Shown here piece after piece: positions 25,111 to 32,650 of a stretch of DNA of 57,061 bases. This DNA is from an uncultured Oscillospiraceae bacterium. GTDB taxonomy: Bacteria; Bacillota; Clostridia; Oscillospirales; Acutalibacteraceae. The number at the start of each line of letters is the position of its first letter. Positions within the stretch are counted from its first letter, which is position 1. The translations under genes were made by a program, and so were the position numbers. The stretch spans positions 1 to 57,061 of the forward strand of contig UQGM01000012.1 of the NCBI GenBank assembly GCA_900540535.1, read 5' to 3'. The notes beneath the pieces were generated by a model, which searched no databases, had not been told where the DNA came from, and saw only the letters and a list, made by a program, of their open reading frames with translations.

Positions 25111-25725
25111 TTATCTGCTCTCTATGTAGGATTTTATAACATCTATTATTGCCTGTTCACTCATCTTCGAACTGTTAAGCATCATATCATAGCTTTCAGG
25201 TGAACCCCACTTAGTGTCACAGAAATAGTTGTGATATGATTCACGGCGTTTATCGGTTTTTGTTATAAAGCTCTTTGCCTTTTCGGGAGCCACTTTATAC
25301 ATATCAATGCATCTCTGGATTTTATAATCCATATCCGCATATATAAACACGCTTATGCAGTCTTTTCTGTCCTCCAAAACGTTTTCGGCACATCTGCCTA
25401 CAATAACACAGGAGCCCTCATTGGCGGCATTTTTGATTATCTCAGACTGAAGTATAAAAAGCTTGTCAGTAACCGGCATTTCTCTTGAGGACATATCCCC
25501 AAAAGCAAAAAGAGCATTTCCGAGAGAAAGATTATAAAGTAAACTGTCTGTGGGATATTCGTCAGCCGCCTTTAAAACTTCTTCACTCATACCGCTCTTT
25601 TTTGCGGCAAGGCTGATAAGGTTCTTATCATAAAAAGGAATATCAAGCTGCTGTGCCAGCTTTTCACCTATATCGTGACCGCCGCTGCAGAACTGACGTC
25701 CAATTGTAATAACAGTTTTTTTCAT
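25111..25725 (-). CDS. Cytidylate kinase-like family protein
   Basis: A 204-residue P-loop protein of the cytidylate-kinase-like family: ITIGRQFCSGGHDIGEKLA is the nucleotide-binding loop, followed by YDKNLI and GRCAENVL. It is common in Clostridia, but its substrate is not established; it is distinct from true Cmk. GGGAGG precedes the ATG by seven or eight bases. The transcript begins about 540 bases upstream, so the gene sits behind an exceptionally long leader ending in a terminator-like hairpin. Confidence 0.85.
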   Translation of the reverse strand: MKKTVITIGRQFCSGGHDIGEKLAQQLDIPFYDKNLISLAAKKSGMSEEVLKAADEYPTDSLLYNLSLGNALFAFGDMSSREMPVTDKLFILQSEIIKNAANEGSCVIVGRCAENVLEDRKDCISVFIYADMDYKIQRCIDMYKVAPEKAKSFITKTDKRRESYHNYFCDTKWGSPESYDMMLNSSKMSEQAIIDVIKSYIESR

Positions 25726-25753
25726 ACTCTATACCTCCCAAAATTAAAAACCA

Positions 25754-25783
25754 AAGCCTCAACGATGTAAACCGTTGAGGCTT
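25754..25783 (-). terminator. Terminator-like hairpin before the cytidylate-kinase-like gene
   Basis: AAGCCTCAACG pairs perfectly with CGTTGAGGCTT around an eight-base loop; on the minus strand TTGGTTTTTAATTTT follows, then the Shine-Dalgarno GGGAGG. It could end the large RNA or act as an attenuator. Confidence 0.7.
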
Positions 25784-26074
25784 AAAAATTTAGAACACCG
25801 GAAACACACCTTTTTAAACAATATCTTCTTTTATGTCCTTCACTGCTACTATTTATTGCAATTTATTTAACACAAAATAAGAAATTCGTATGTTTGTTTT
25901 CTTTATTTATGCCGGCAGAACACATAAACATTTATATTTATTCACTTTTCTCTTCACACCGGTCAGGAATTGAAATCTGCCGTTTAAAGCCTCTTCTTCG
26001 TAACGGATAATCTCCTTAAATTAATTGCCGAACCTTTTTGTTCGCTTCAATTTTGGTGCAAGACAGAAGCTTTT

Positions 26075-26131
26075 TTATTTTTCAGTTCTCAAACCGGCGG
26101 CCTGACTGTACGGCTCACATTCACAGTACAT
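26075..26131 (-). CDS. Possible 18-residue leader peptide
   Basis: AAGGAGG at 26146-26140 stands eight bases before an ATG that opens an 18-codon frame ending in TAA; the peptide begins MYCECEPYSQ. The spacing is ideal, but the same bases form a hairpin (GGCGG/CCGCC), so this may be chance inside a structured RNA. Confidence 0.3.
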   Translation of the reverse strand: MYCECEPYSQAAGLRTEK

Positions 26132-26276
26132 TGGTACCGCCTCCTTAGTATCTTTTAGTTAAAGGAAAGAACATCAGCACTTTACCATCTAACAAAATAA
26201 ACTTGACTCCTTTTTCTTCAAACTCACTCTGCTGATTCTTTCAATCTACTTACTTTCTTTCCTTAACTTCAGTTAA

Positions 26277-26304
26277 ATTATAACACCATTTTATGTATTG
26301 TCAA
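26277..26304 (-). promoter_or_regulatory. Strong promoter of the long leader RNA
   Basis: Consensus TTGACA (26304-26299), 16-base spacer and consensus TATAAT (26282-26277) on the minus strand. It points away from the DUF1292 gene. Confidence 0.8.
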
Positions 26305-26362
26305 CATTTTTAAAAGAAAATCATGCTATATTTTTAGTCAAAAAATTCATTTAAATTGCTTA

Positions 26363-26391
26363 TTGACTTACGGGCAAAAAACAGCTAAAAT
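26363..26391 (+). promoter_or_regulatory. Promoter of the DUF1292 gene
   Basis: TTGACT, 17-base spacer, TAAAAT, ending 34 bases before the ATG. It is divergent from the leader RNA promoter. Confidence 0.7.
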
Positions 26392-26425
26392 TATGAGGTA
26401 GGCTTTCACTAAAGGAGCGTAGTTT

Positions 26426-26725
26426 ATGAACGAAGATTATACACCTGATATTTTAACGGTTGCCGATGACGAAGGCAACGAACATACTTTTGAAATTCTT
26501 GACAGCATTGAAACTGATACAGACAGATATGTTGCCGTTACTGCATATTATGATGACCCTGAGGAAATGATAGAAGACGACGGCGAACTTATTATTTTAA
26601 AAGTTGAAGAAACTGACGGAGACAGTTTCCTGTCACCTATTGAAGATGATGCGGAATTCGATGAAATCGCTACTATTTTTGAGGAGCGTTTGAGCGAAAT
26701 CTACGACATTTCTGATGAGAATTAA
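26426..26725 (+). CDS. DUF1292 (UPF0473, YrzB-like) protein
   Basis: A 99-residue very acidic protein with the DUF1292 pattern: ILTVADDEGNEHTFEILDSIE at the start in short blocks, YVAVTAYYDD, and LIILKVEE followed by FDEIATIFEERL. The function is unknown; in Firmicutes it usually sits near ruvX/yrrK, which is not the case here. AAAGGAG precedes the ATG. Confidence 0.88.
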   Translation: MNEDYTPDILTVADDEGNEHTFEILDSIETDTDRYVAVTAYYDDPEEMIEDDGELIILKVEETDGDSFLSPIEDDAEFDEIATIFEERLSEIYDISDEN

Positions 26726-26731
26726 ATAATT

Positions 26732-26925
26732 CCTGCCTTGTACGTTTAAATACAGTTAATATAACCCAACACACTTTATTAGGGAATGTTTGCTCGGACG
26801 GACTATTGCAGACCTCCCGGCTTTTGGTCGGACGGTGGGAGCATGAAAACGTTTGGCGCATACCCACCTGCTTTTTGGGCAGGTTATAATCAGCTGTATG
26901 ACGGCATGGCGGGTTTTTATTTTTA
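26732..26925 (+). ncRNA. ssrS: 6S RNA-like gene (ssrS candidate)
   Basis: A roughly 180-nt region whose ends pair (CCTGCC with GGCGGG, TACAG with CTGTA). It has a central open stretch, an inner stem GGGAATG/CATACCC, CTCCC/GGGAG and a small hairpin ACCTGC/GGCAGGT on the 3' side, and finishes in a T-run. This long interrupted rod with a central bubble is the 6S layout; 6S RNA binds sigma-A RNA polymerase. Assignment is by eye from structure and a few recalled sequence motifs, so other small RNAs remain possible. Confidence 0.5.
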
Positions 26926-26940
26926 AAATCAATTTTATTA

Positions 26941-26971
26941 AAAAACAGCTGCATTATACAGCTGTTTTTTT
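26941..26971. terminator. Terminator hairpin
   Basis: AAAAACAGCTG and CAGCTGTTTTTTT form a short perfect stem with a seven-base loop and flanking A and T runs, 15 bases beyond the 6S-like RNA. Confidence 0.8.
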
Positions 26972-27475
26972 ATGTGTTAAAAATTATATATTATTTCACC
27001 GCAAATATAAAGTTGGTTCATAATATATATTATTGATTTATTAAAAGTTTAAATGAAAGTATCTTTTTGTTAACTTTCATTTTTACGCAAAAATATATTG
27101 TTTAAATTTTCACACACTCTATTCTCCACCCAAAAAACACACAATAAATACATCAAAAATCATTACAAAATCCTAATTATAATTGTCTTTTAACAGCATT
27201 AAAATCCGTATTATATGGCTTAATTAATATAAACTGATTATTAAGTTCATAACAATTTAATTTGAATAAAATCAATTAAACATATAACTTTTATAAATTT
27301 TAAATAAAATCCATCTTTAGGTTTTTAATTAAATCAAAAATATTTTTATCTATCTATTTTTTCTTATTAGAAAAAACGAAAAAATTTTTGAAATTTGTAA
27401 AAAAATCAAATTTAATTCGATTTTATCCGTTTTATTTTTTCAAAGTCATTTGCTTCAAAATGCATCATTATTTGC
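26972..27475. other. AT-rich spacer without visible gene
   Basis: About 500 bases of very AT-rich sequence with many A and T tracts and no ORF with a ribosome binding site. I see no hairpin with a GC-rich stem and no tandem repeat. It ends at the promoter of the SDR gene and could provide bent upstream DNA. Confidence 0.6.
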
Positions 27476-27504
27476 TTGACATTGCATTTTCACAAATGTA
27501 TAAT
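27476..27504 (+). promoter_or_regulatory. Full-consensus promoter of the SDR gene
   Basis: TTGACA, exactly 17 bases, TATAAT: both hexamers are perfect. AT-rich tracts lie upstream. Confidence 0.85.
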
Positions 27505-27547
27505 CTTCCATAAACTTTTAAATAAATTTATTAAGGAGATGGCTTCT

Positions 27548-28360
27548 ATGAAGTATGCATTGTTTACAGGCGGTGCCGGTGGTTTAGGAGGCGCATGTGC
27601 AAAAGCAATGGCAGCAGAGGGCTGGACTGTATTTGCAGCAGATATTAATGATACTGCGCTTGCAGAAATCAGTCAAACCCAAAATATTATCCCGATTAAA
27701 GTTGACATCACAAATCAGGAAAGCGTTGACGCTGCTCATGAAGAAGTTGCAAAATACACAACTAAGCTCGATGCAGTCATTAATTTTGCCGGCATGCACA
27801 CTATGTGTTCCATGATCGAGGGAAATTGCTCAAACACCATTGAGAAAATGCTCATGATTAATGTTATGGGCATGGTAAGAATCAATCGTACTTTTGTTGA
27901 CATGGTATTGGAAGGAAACGGACGTATCATCAACTGCAGCTCTGAATGTGGTTATCTGACTGCTCAGCCCTTTAATGGTCCTTATGCAATCACCAAATAT
28001 GCTGTTGAAGCTTATACTGACAGCCTTCGCCGTGAGCTGATGTTCATTGGTGTTCCTGTTGTTAAAATTCAGCCCGGTTCTTTCAAAACCAATATGCACA
28101 AATCTGCTTCTGCAGGTCTCGACAATCTTATCAGCTCAACAAAATATTACGGCAAGGTACTTAACACATTAAGACCCATTATGGATAACGAGCTTAAACA
28201 CGCAAATGATCCTAAATATCTGGTATCAGCTCTTCTTGAAGCTGTCGATTCAGAAAAGCCTAAAATTGTTTACAGAGTCAAAAACAGCCATATGCTTCGT
28301 GCTCTGGAATTTATTCCCACCAAACTTCTTGAATTTGGTTACAGAACAGTTATTAAATAA
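27548..28360 (+). CDS. Short-chain dehydrogenase/reductase
   Basis: A 270-residue classical SDR: the nucleotide-binding TGGAGGLGGACAKAM, DINDT at the end of strand 2, NFAGMH, and the catalytic Ser-Tyr-Lys (NCSSECGY... YAITKYA). C-terminal residues resemble retinol-dehydrogenase-like members. The substrate cannot be told. The ATG at 27548 is chosen because AAGGAG lies nine bases upstream, and the longer frame to 27476 would start on the promoter. A full-consensus promoter suggests high expression. Confidence 0.88.
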   Translation: MKYALFTGGAGGLGGACAKAMAAEGWTVFAADINDTALAEISQTQNIIPIKVDITNQESVDAAHEEVAKYTTKLDAVINFAGMHTMCSMIEGNCSNTIEKMLMINVMGMVRINRTFVDMVLEGNGRIINCSSECGYLTAQPFNGPYAITKYAVEAYTDSLRRELMFIGVPVVKIQPGSFKTNMHKSASAGLDNLISSTKYYGKVLNTLRPIMDNELKHANDPKYLVSALLEAVDSEKPKIVYRVKNSHMLRALEFIPTKLLEFGYRTVIK

Positions 28361-28376
28361 AAATACATAAAATTGA

Positions 28377-28406
28377 AAAAGCCATCGTTCAACCGATGGC
28401 TTTTTT
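28377..28406. terminator. Bidirectional terminator
   Basis: AAAAGCCATCG and CGATGGCTTTTTT form a perfect stem with a six-base loop between two convergent genes. Confidence 0.9.
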
Positions 28407-28433
28407 GTTTTGATTTATATTCTTATCTAAATA

Positions 28434-29816
28434 TTAAAAATCATTTCTCGAAAAGCGTTCTTTAATCTCAGCAGCTTTTCCGCAGGAAAGCCTGCCCTCA
28501 GGGCAAACTCCTGTCACAAAACAGCTTGGTCCGTATCTTCTGAAAATATCCGGTGCGCTGCTTCTGAGCATTTTAAGCATATCATATGCATAATCCCTTA
28601 TTTCCCACTGGGCTCGCTCACAGGTTCTGAGTTTCAAGAAAAGAAGAAGCTCTCTTGCATTCATGGTAATTGTAAGATCAAGGGTGTCTCCGCTGAGAAG
28701 CACATAGATGAGATTCTCTTCGCTCTCCCCCATATCTTTAAGCTCATTATAAAGCTTCTGAGTCTCTGAAAAAGCTGATTTATACATTTCGAGCAGCTCT
28801 GCATCAGCCTTTACAGCAGGTGGAATTATATATCTTCCTCTGTTTGATGATGTAAGCTCAGGTACTGTCACACACTGGATACGGTGGCGCACAATATGGG
28901 TAATGCATGCAAGAGACACATTATTAAGCCTAAAAGTGTAGCTTGCTGCCTCAAGAGGACGTGGTCTTGCACAGTCGATAACTGCGTCAATTATATTTTT
29001 CCTTGTTGCTCTGTCTGAAACAGCATTATCAACCTGTGTCTGATTTAAAGCAGTTTCACTTATAAGTGCTGTTTTTGCAACTGCAAGATCACTGTTTTCA
29101 GTATATGAAATAAGTTCAACAAGAGGACTTTCATTTACATACTCGCCTTTTGAGGAAAGGAATGAGAAATCCGGCTTGTCATTGTAAGTCTTACCGAAAT
29201 TATTAAAGCTTTCCATAACTCCGGGAGCAATTTCCTTCGCCTGCTCCAAAAGTGATAATCCAATTTTCTTAATCTCCGGATATTTTCTTCCCCTGCCGTA
29301 AAGCATCGCCCTTAAAACATTGAGAAACTCACGGGCATTCATTGAACAGATAAAGTTACTGAAAAAACAGTAAGGCAGTACAAATCTTGCATCCTCTTTG
29401 GCAACGCCTTTTTCAGTAAGCTTATTATATATATCAAAAAGCTTTGACATATGCTTTATATACTTTTCCCTTACCGCTTCGGAAGAAAATTCCGGAACAA
29501 AAAATCCTGCATCGCCAAAATCAACATATCTTCTTGATTTTACCGTAAATGATGCGAGTCTGAACTCAATCATAAACTGCTCCACAACAACAGATACATT
29601 GCGGAAAGCAAGATTGAAAAACAGATGCTCTATAACCGAGTTATGTCCCGACTTTGTAACCTTTTGTATAAGTGACGCATTCTTTTCGGCGTCCTTTGAT
29701 TTTTCAAGTATATCAAAAACATCTCCAGGCTGAGTGGATATACGTCCGCCGGCAGCGCAGAGACTTTCTCCGCAGTTTGAATATCCTACTATCTTTACTT
29801 CTGATTTATAATCCAT
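28434..29816 (-). CDS. Tandem ThyX-like protein (flavin-dependent thymidylate synthase family)
   Basis: A 460-residue protein made of two ThyX-like halves (about 1-220 and 235-450); ordinary ThyX is about 220-250. The ThyX signature RHRxxSxNExSxRY is split: the first half has EFRLASFTVKSRRY, without the leading RH; the second has RHRIQCVTVPELTSSNRGRY, with RHR but a changed remainder. The substrate-binding end RAQWEIRDYAYDML is present only in the second half; both halves have NAREFL. It may be an intramolecular pseudo-dimer making dTMP or another flavin-dependent pyrimidine enzyme. AAGGAGG lies eight bases before the ATG. Confidence 0.8.
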   Translation of the reverse strand: MDYKSEVKIVGYSNCGESLCAAGGRISTQPGDVFDILEKSKDAEKNASLIQKVTKSGHNSVIEHLFFNLAFRNVSVVVEQFMIEFRLASFTVKSRRYVDFGDAGFFVPEFSSEAVREKYIKHMSKLFDIYNKLTEKGVAKEDARFVLPYCFFSNFICSMNAREFLNVLRAMLYGRGRKYPEIKKIGLSLLEQAKEIAPGVMESFNNFGKTYNDKPDFSFLSSKGEYVNESPLVELISYTENSDLAVAKTALISETALNQTQVDNAVSDRATRKNIIDAVIDCARPRPLEAASYTFRLNNVSLACITHIVRHRIQCVTVPELTSSNRGRYIIPPAVKADAELLEMYKSAFSETQKLYNELKDMGESEENLIYVLLSGDTLDLTITMNARELLLFLKLRTCERAQWEIRDYAYDMLKMLRSSAPDIFRRYGPSCFVTGVCPEGRLSCGKAAEIKERFSRNDF

Positions 29817-29959
29817 TGGGAACTCCTCCTTGCTTGTGATAATATACCATATTTTCTTTTTTTAAGCAATAAATCCGTCTTTCAAAAAATCCATACAGGT
29901 GATATAATCGAACTGATGAAATAAGTCCTTGTAGGACGAAGAGAACCGGAGGTTAATTT

Positions 29960-30307
29960 ATGATTAAAAGAAACAGTGACATGAGCATCGTTGTGAATGA
30001 AGCTATGAGAGGCGGCGACGGCAGCGTCAAAATACGCCACATTCTCAACGCTGACGAGATTCACGGAAAATCCAGAATGACAGCTGTAATCACTCTTGAA
30101 CCCGGATGCTCAATCGGAGAGCACATTCACGAAAACGAGGAAGAGATATTCTACGTTATGAGCGGAAACGTTATTTATAACGACAACGGAAACGAAACCA
30201 CCCTTTCAGCAGGTGACAGCTGCATCTGCTATGGCGGAGAAAAACACGGCGTTGCAAATAAATCAGATAAAACTGCCCAGCTGTTCGCCGTCATTCTTAC
30301 CTACTGA
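29960..30307 (+). CDS. Single-domain cupin protein
   Basis: A 115-residue cupin: motif 1 GEHIHENEEEIFYVMSG with two His and one Glu as metal ligands, and motif 2 GDSCICYGGEKHGVAN with the last His. The metal site is complete. Such proteins are often isomerases, dioxygenases or sugar-binding regulators; nothing here fixes the role. CGGAGG precedes the ATG at seven bases. Confidence 0.88.
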   Translation: MIKRNSDMSIVVNEAMRGGDGSVKIRHILNADEIHGKSRMTAVITLEPGCSIGEHIHENEEEIFYVMSGNVIYNDNGNETTLSAGDSCICYGGEKHGVANKSDKTAQLFAVILTY

Positions 30308-30319
30308 TTGATTAAAGAT

Positions 30320-30360
30320 AAAACGCATTTGCCTGTTTCAGTGCAGACAAATGCGTTTTT
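30320..30360. terminator. Terminator between cupin and deacetylase genes
   Basis: AAAACGCATTTG pairs with CAAATGCGTTTTT around a 16-base loop, between convergent genes. Confidence 0.8.
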
Positions 30361-30371
30361 TATATTATTAA

Positions 30372-31211
30372 TTAAATTTCATTGAATATGCTCCACGAAA
30401 CTACCTTTATACCCTTATCCTCAGCACGCTGGAGAATATCCCCGCTTTTTAAAAGTTTTAATTCCATAACTCTTTTCTCCCACTCTTTATCTCCGTCAAT
30501 GGGATATGCAGGATGCAGAAACATTTCCGTAACACCGTCTATACAGTTATCCACTGCTTTAAGATAATAATCTCTCAAAGCATAATAGCTGCCTATTTTA
30601 TCCATGGAATAAGGATTTGAAACAAGGTCATCAAGCATTCTTACGCCGAGCTTTTCTCCCGCTTTTACAATTCTTTGCTGAAAAGCTATTATGGGCTTCG
30701 GAACACTTCTTCCAAACTGTCGCTCCAGAAAATAAGGAGTTTTGGGAAAACGATACGGAAGTGAATGAGCGGCGCAGAATTTATAAGCTTCAATATAAAA
30801 TCTTCTGCCGTTTATTCCGTACAAAGTTCCGCAGTGATTGTCAGCGTGATCTACCGTACATCCGCTTTCAGTTAAAAAGCGATACTGGGCTTCCAGCTCC
30901 TGTGCAACTTCCCTGCGTTTACCGTGAAGTGCAAGCTTTAGCTGGTCAGAGTAAAATCCCCTTTCATCGGAAAGTGATTTTCCGCCACTCATGCTCTTCC
31001 ATTTGTTCTGCTCATTGTCAGAATTAATCGTCAGATGAACCCCCACGGGAATATTCAGAGAAACGGCAGTTTTCGCAGCCTGCTTTGCATCTTCTGCCAC
31101 AGTAAGTACAGATGTAGAAGTAATTAAGCCCTCAGTATAAAGCTCTTTTATTGCCTTCGTCTGCTGGGGATTATAGCCGAAATCATCAGCATTTATAATC
31201 AGGTATTTCAT
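30372..31211 (-). CDS. ChbG/HpnK (YdjC-like) carbohydrate deacetylase
   Basis: A 279-residue YdjC-family protein: the metal-binding start INADDFGYN, VGVHLTIN, VDHADNHCG and the C-terminal EMFLHPAY with conserved acidic and His residues. It removes acetyl groups from N-acetylated oligosaccharides such as chitobiose. Its ATG overlaps the stop of the upstream sugar transporter by four bases (ATGA), so the pair probably imports and then deacetylates one amino-sugar compound. Confidence 0.88.
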   Translation of the reverse strand: MKYLIINADDFGYNPQQTKAIKELYTEGLITSTSVLTVAEDAKQAAKTAVSLNIPVGVHLTINSDNEQNKWKSMSGGKSLSDERGFYSDQLKLALHGKRREVAQELEAQYRFLTESGCTVDHADNHCGTLYGINGRRFYIEAYKFCAAHSLPYRFPKTPYFLERQFGRSVPKPIIAFQQRIVKAGEKLGVRMLDDLVSNPYSMDKIGSYYALRDYYLKAVDNCIDGVTEMFLHPAYPIDGDKEWEKRVMELKLLKSGDILQRAEDKGIKVVSWSIFNEI

Positions 31212-32518
31212 TTCTTCTTTTCATCCTCGAAATGCAGGAACATTGAGAAAATAGCGGATAATGCTACGGCAACTGCCGGGAAAACAATTAAAAGCATCTT
31301 TGAGGCAACATCAGGATTGTTTCCGGGGTTATCACCGTTTACAAAACCAAACACTCTTGAAACAGTAAAGAAAGCAGCAGAGGTAAACAGTCCGTTAAGT
31401 CTGTTCATAACTCCCAAACAGCTGGAAATTATACCCTCACGCTTTACGCCGTAATGCTTATAGTCATCATCCATGATCTTGGCACCGATGCAGTCCATAG
31501 TTGTAAGGCATCCGGCAACTCCGAGTCCTACTACACCGGCAATACATACTGCCGTAATAAGATTAGAGGCAAAATACATGGGGATAATACCAACAACCAT
31601 CACTACAAATGAAACTCTCCATGCGTTTACAATATAAACACGCTTTATTATCTGTGTCCAAATAAGAATACCTATAAGGGCAACAGCAAAAACGGCACCA
31701 AGCATTATTGTAGTTTTATCACTTTCAAGGTGAAGTGTGTATTTGACATAAAATGGAACTGCCTGTGAAATAAGTGAAAATGCGGCAGAATAAAAAGCGC
31801 CTGTAAAACCGAAAATCCAGAACTTTTTGCTTTTAAGAAGCGCCCATATACTTGCAAAGATTTTAGGTTTCTCAGTTGACCAGGACGCAGGATCTTCTTT
31901 ACATCCGAAAGTACAGTACATTATAACTATAAGGGCTACAATTCCGTAGATGATTGCAGTCTTGCTGTAGCCGATAGCTTTTGTAATCATGGGAGTAAGT
32001 GCGATACTTATAACCATTGCTACAAGCTGGAAAGCCTGTCTGATAGCATTGGTTTTTGCTCTTTCGGTATCTTCATGGAAAAGCTCAGGGAACAATGCAC
32101 CATAGTTCGCATTCATAAGAGAATCGAGAGTTCCTGTAAGTATGTACATAAGAAGCATATATACAAACAGCATTCCAGAGTCGGAGCTAATAAAGGACGG
32201 GACATTAAAGAACATTATAAAGCACAATATCAGCAGAGGAACGCCTATTACAAGCCAAGGCCTTCTGCGTCCCCATTTTGTGCGGGTGCGATCGGAAAGA
32301 AAACCGTAGACAGGATTGTCAATTGCATCTACAAAGGTGTAAATCAGAAGCACCAGTGAATATTTTTCCATGCTCAGTCCCAGCATATCCACATAAAATA
32401 TGGCTGCAAAGGACTTGAACATATTTATCGGAATTGACGTTCCGAACATACCTATGCCGTAACGAAACGGCGAGGTTCTTCTTGCCGCTTTAGTGGCAAG
32501 ACTGCTTTTGTTTTCCAT
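31208..32518 (-). CDS. GPH-family (MFS_2) sugar:cation symporter
   Basis: A 436-residue protein with about 12 membrane helices. The GPH signatures DAIDNPVYGFLSDRTRTKWGRRRPW (residues near 64-88) and DSLMNANYGALFPEL are clear. It would take up a glycoside with Na+ or H+. AGGAG precedes the ATG. It is translationally coupled to the ChbG deacetylase and has a promoter facing away from the PHP gene. Confidence 0.9.
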   Translation of the reverse strand: MENKSSLATKAARRTSPFRYGIGMFGTSIPINMFKSFAAIFYVDMLGLSMEKYSLVLLIYTFVDAIDNPVYGFLSDRTRTKWGRRRPWLVIGVPLLILCFIMFFNVPSFISSDSGMLFVYMLLMYILTGTLDSLMNANYGALFPELFHEDTERAKTNAIRQAFQLVAMVISIALTPMITKAIGYSKTAIIYGIVALIVIMYCTFGCKEDPASWSTEKPKIFASIWALLKSKKFWIFGFTGAFYSAAFSLISQAVPFYVKYTLHLESDKTTIMLGAVFAVALIGILIWTQIIKRVYIVNAWRVSFVVMVVGIIPMYFASNLITAVCIAGVVGLGVAGCLTTMDCIGAKIMDDDYKHYGVKREGIISSCLGVMNRLNGLFTSAAFFTVSRVFGFVNGDNPGNNPDVASKMLLIVFPAVAVALSAIFSMFLHFEDEKKK

Positions 32519-32553
32519 AAATTCTCCTCACTTTATTAAATTAATGTATTTTT

Positions 32554-32619
32554 AATATATCATAGGATATATGCATTTGCAATATATTTTTTGACTTTTT
32601 GAAAAAAATGATGTATGAT
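32554..32619. promoter_or_regulatory. Divergent promoters of the GPH and PHP genes
   Basis: On the minus strand TTGCAA (32582-32577), 17 bases, TATATT (32559-32554). On the plus strand TTGACT (32591-32596), 17 bases, TATGAT (32614-32619). The two are eight bases apart at their -35 ends, so a shared regulator is possible. Confidence 0.6.
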
Positions 32620-32650
32620 TATTACAAAAATATTCAGTGAGGAAACTGTT

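Larger units (their letters stand above)
25740..26270 (-). ncRNA. Long structured leader or large non-coding RNA, unidentified
   Basis: A strong promoter (26304-26277) starts transcription toward the cytidylate-kinase-like gene, but no long ORF lies in the next 530 bases. The sequence has several hairpins: the 5' part pairs GGAAAGAA with TTCTTTCC (about 26251 and 26164) enclosing ATCAGCA/TGCTGAT; a nested stem GGCGG...TGTAC...GTACA...CCGCC lies near 26140-26095; the last is a terminator-like stem at 25754-25783. I find no rnpB, tmRNA, SRP or canonical T-box or riboswitch core by eye. It may be a separate RNA gene ended by that stem, or a regulatory leader. Confidence 0.55.

Noticed and set aside
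26075..26160. T-box riboswitch read from AAGGAGGCGGTACC
   Set aside because: It resembles the T-box sequence only partly: the UGGN bulge and the downstream antiterminator are not convincing, and no specifier loop is evident in the 5' stem.
27476..27547. N-terminal extension of the SDR to 27476
   Set aside because: The extension would begin on the -35 of the promoter and has no ribosome binding site; the ATG at 27548 has AAGGAG.
32615..32650. Earlier start for the PHP gene at 32615
   Set aside because: That ATG lies within the -10 TATGAT, so it cannot be on the transcript.
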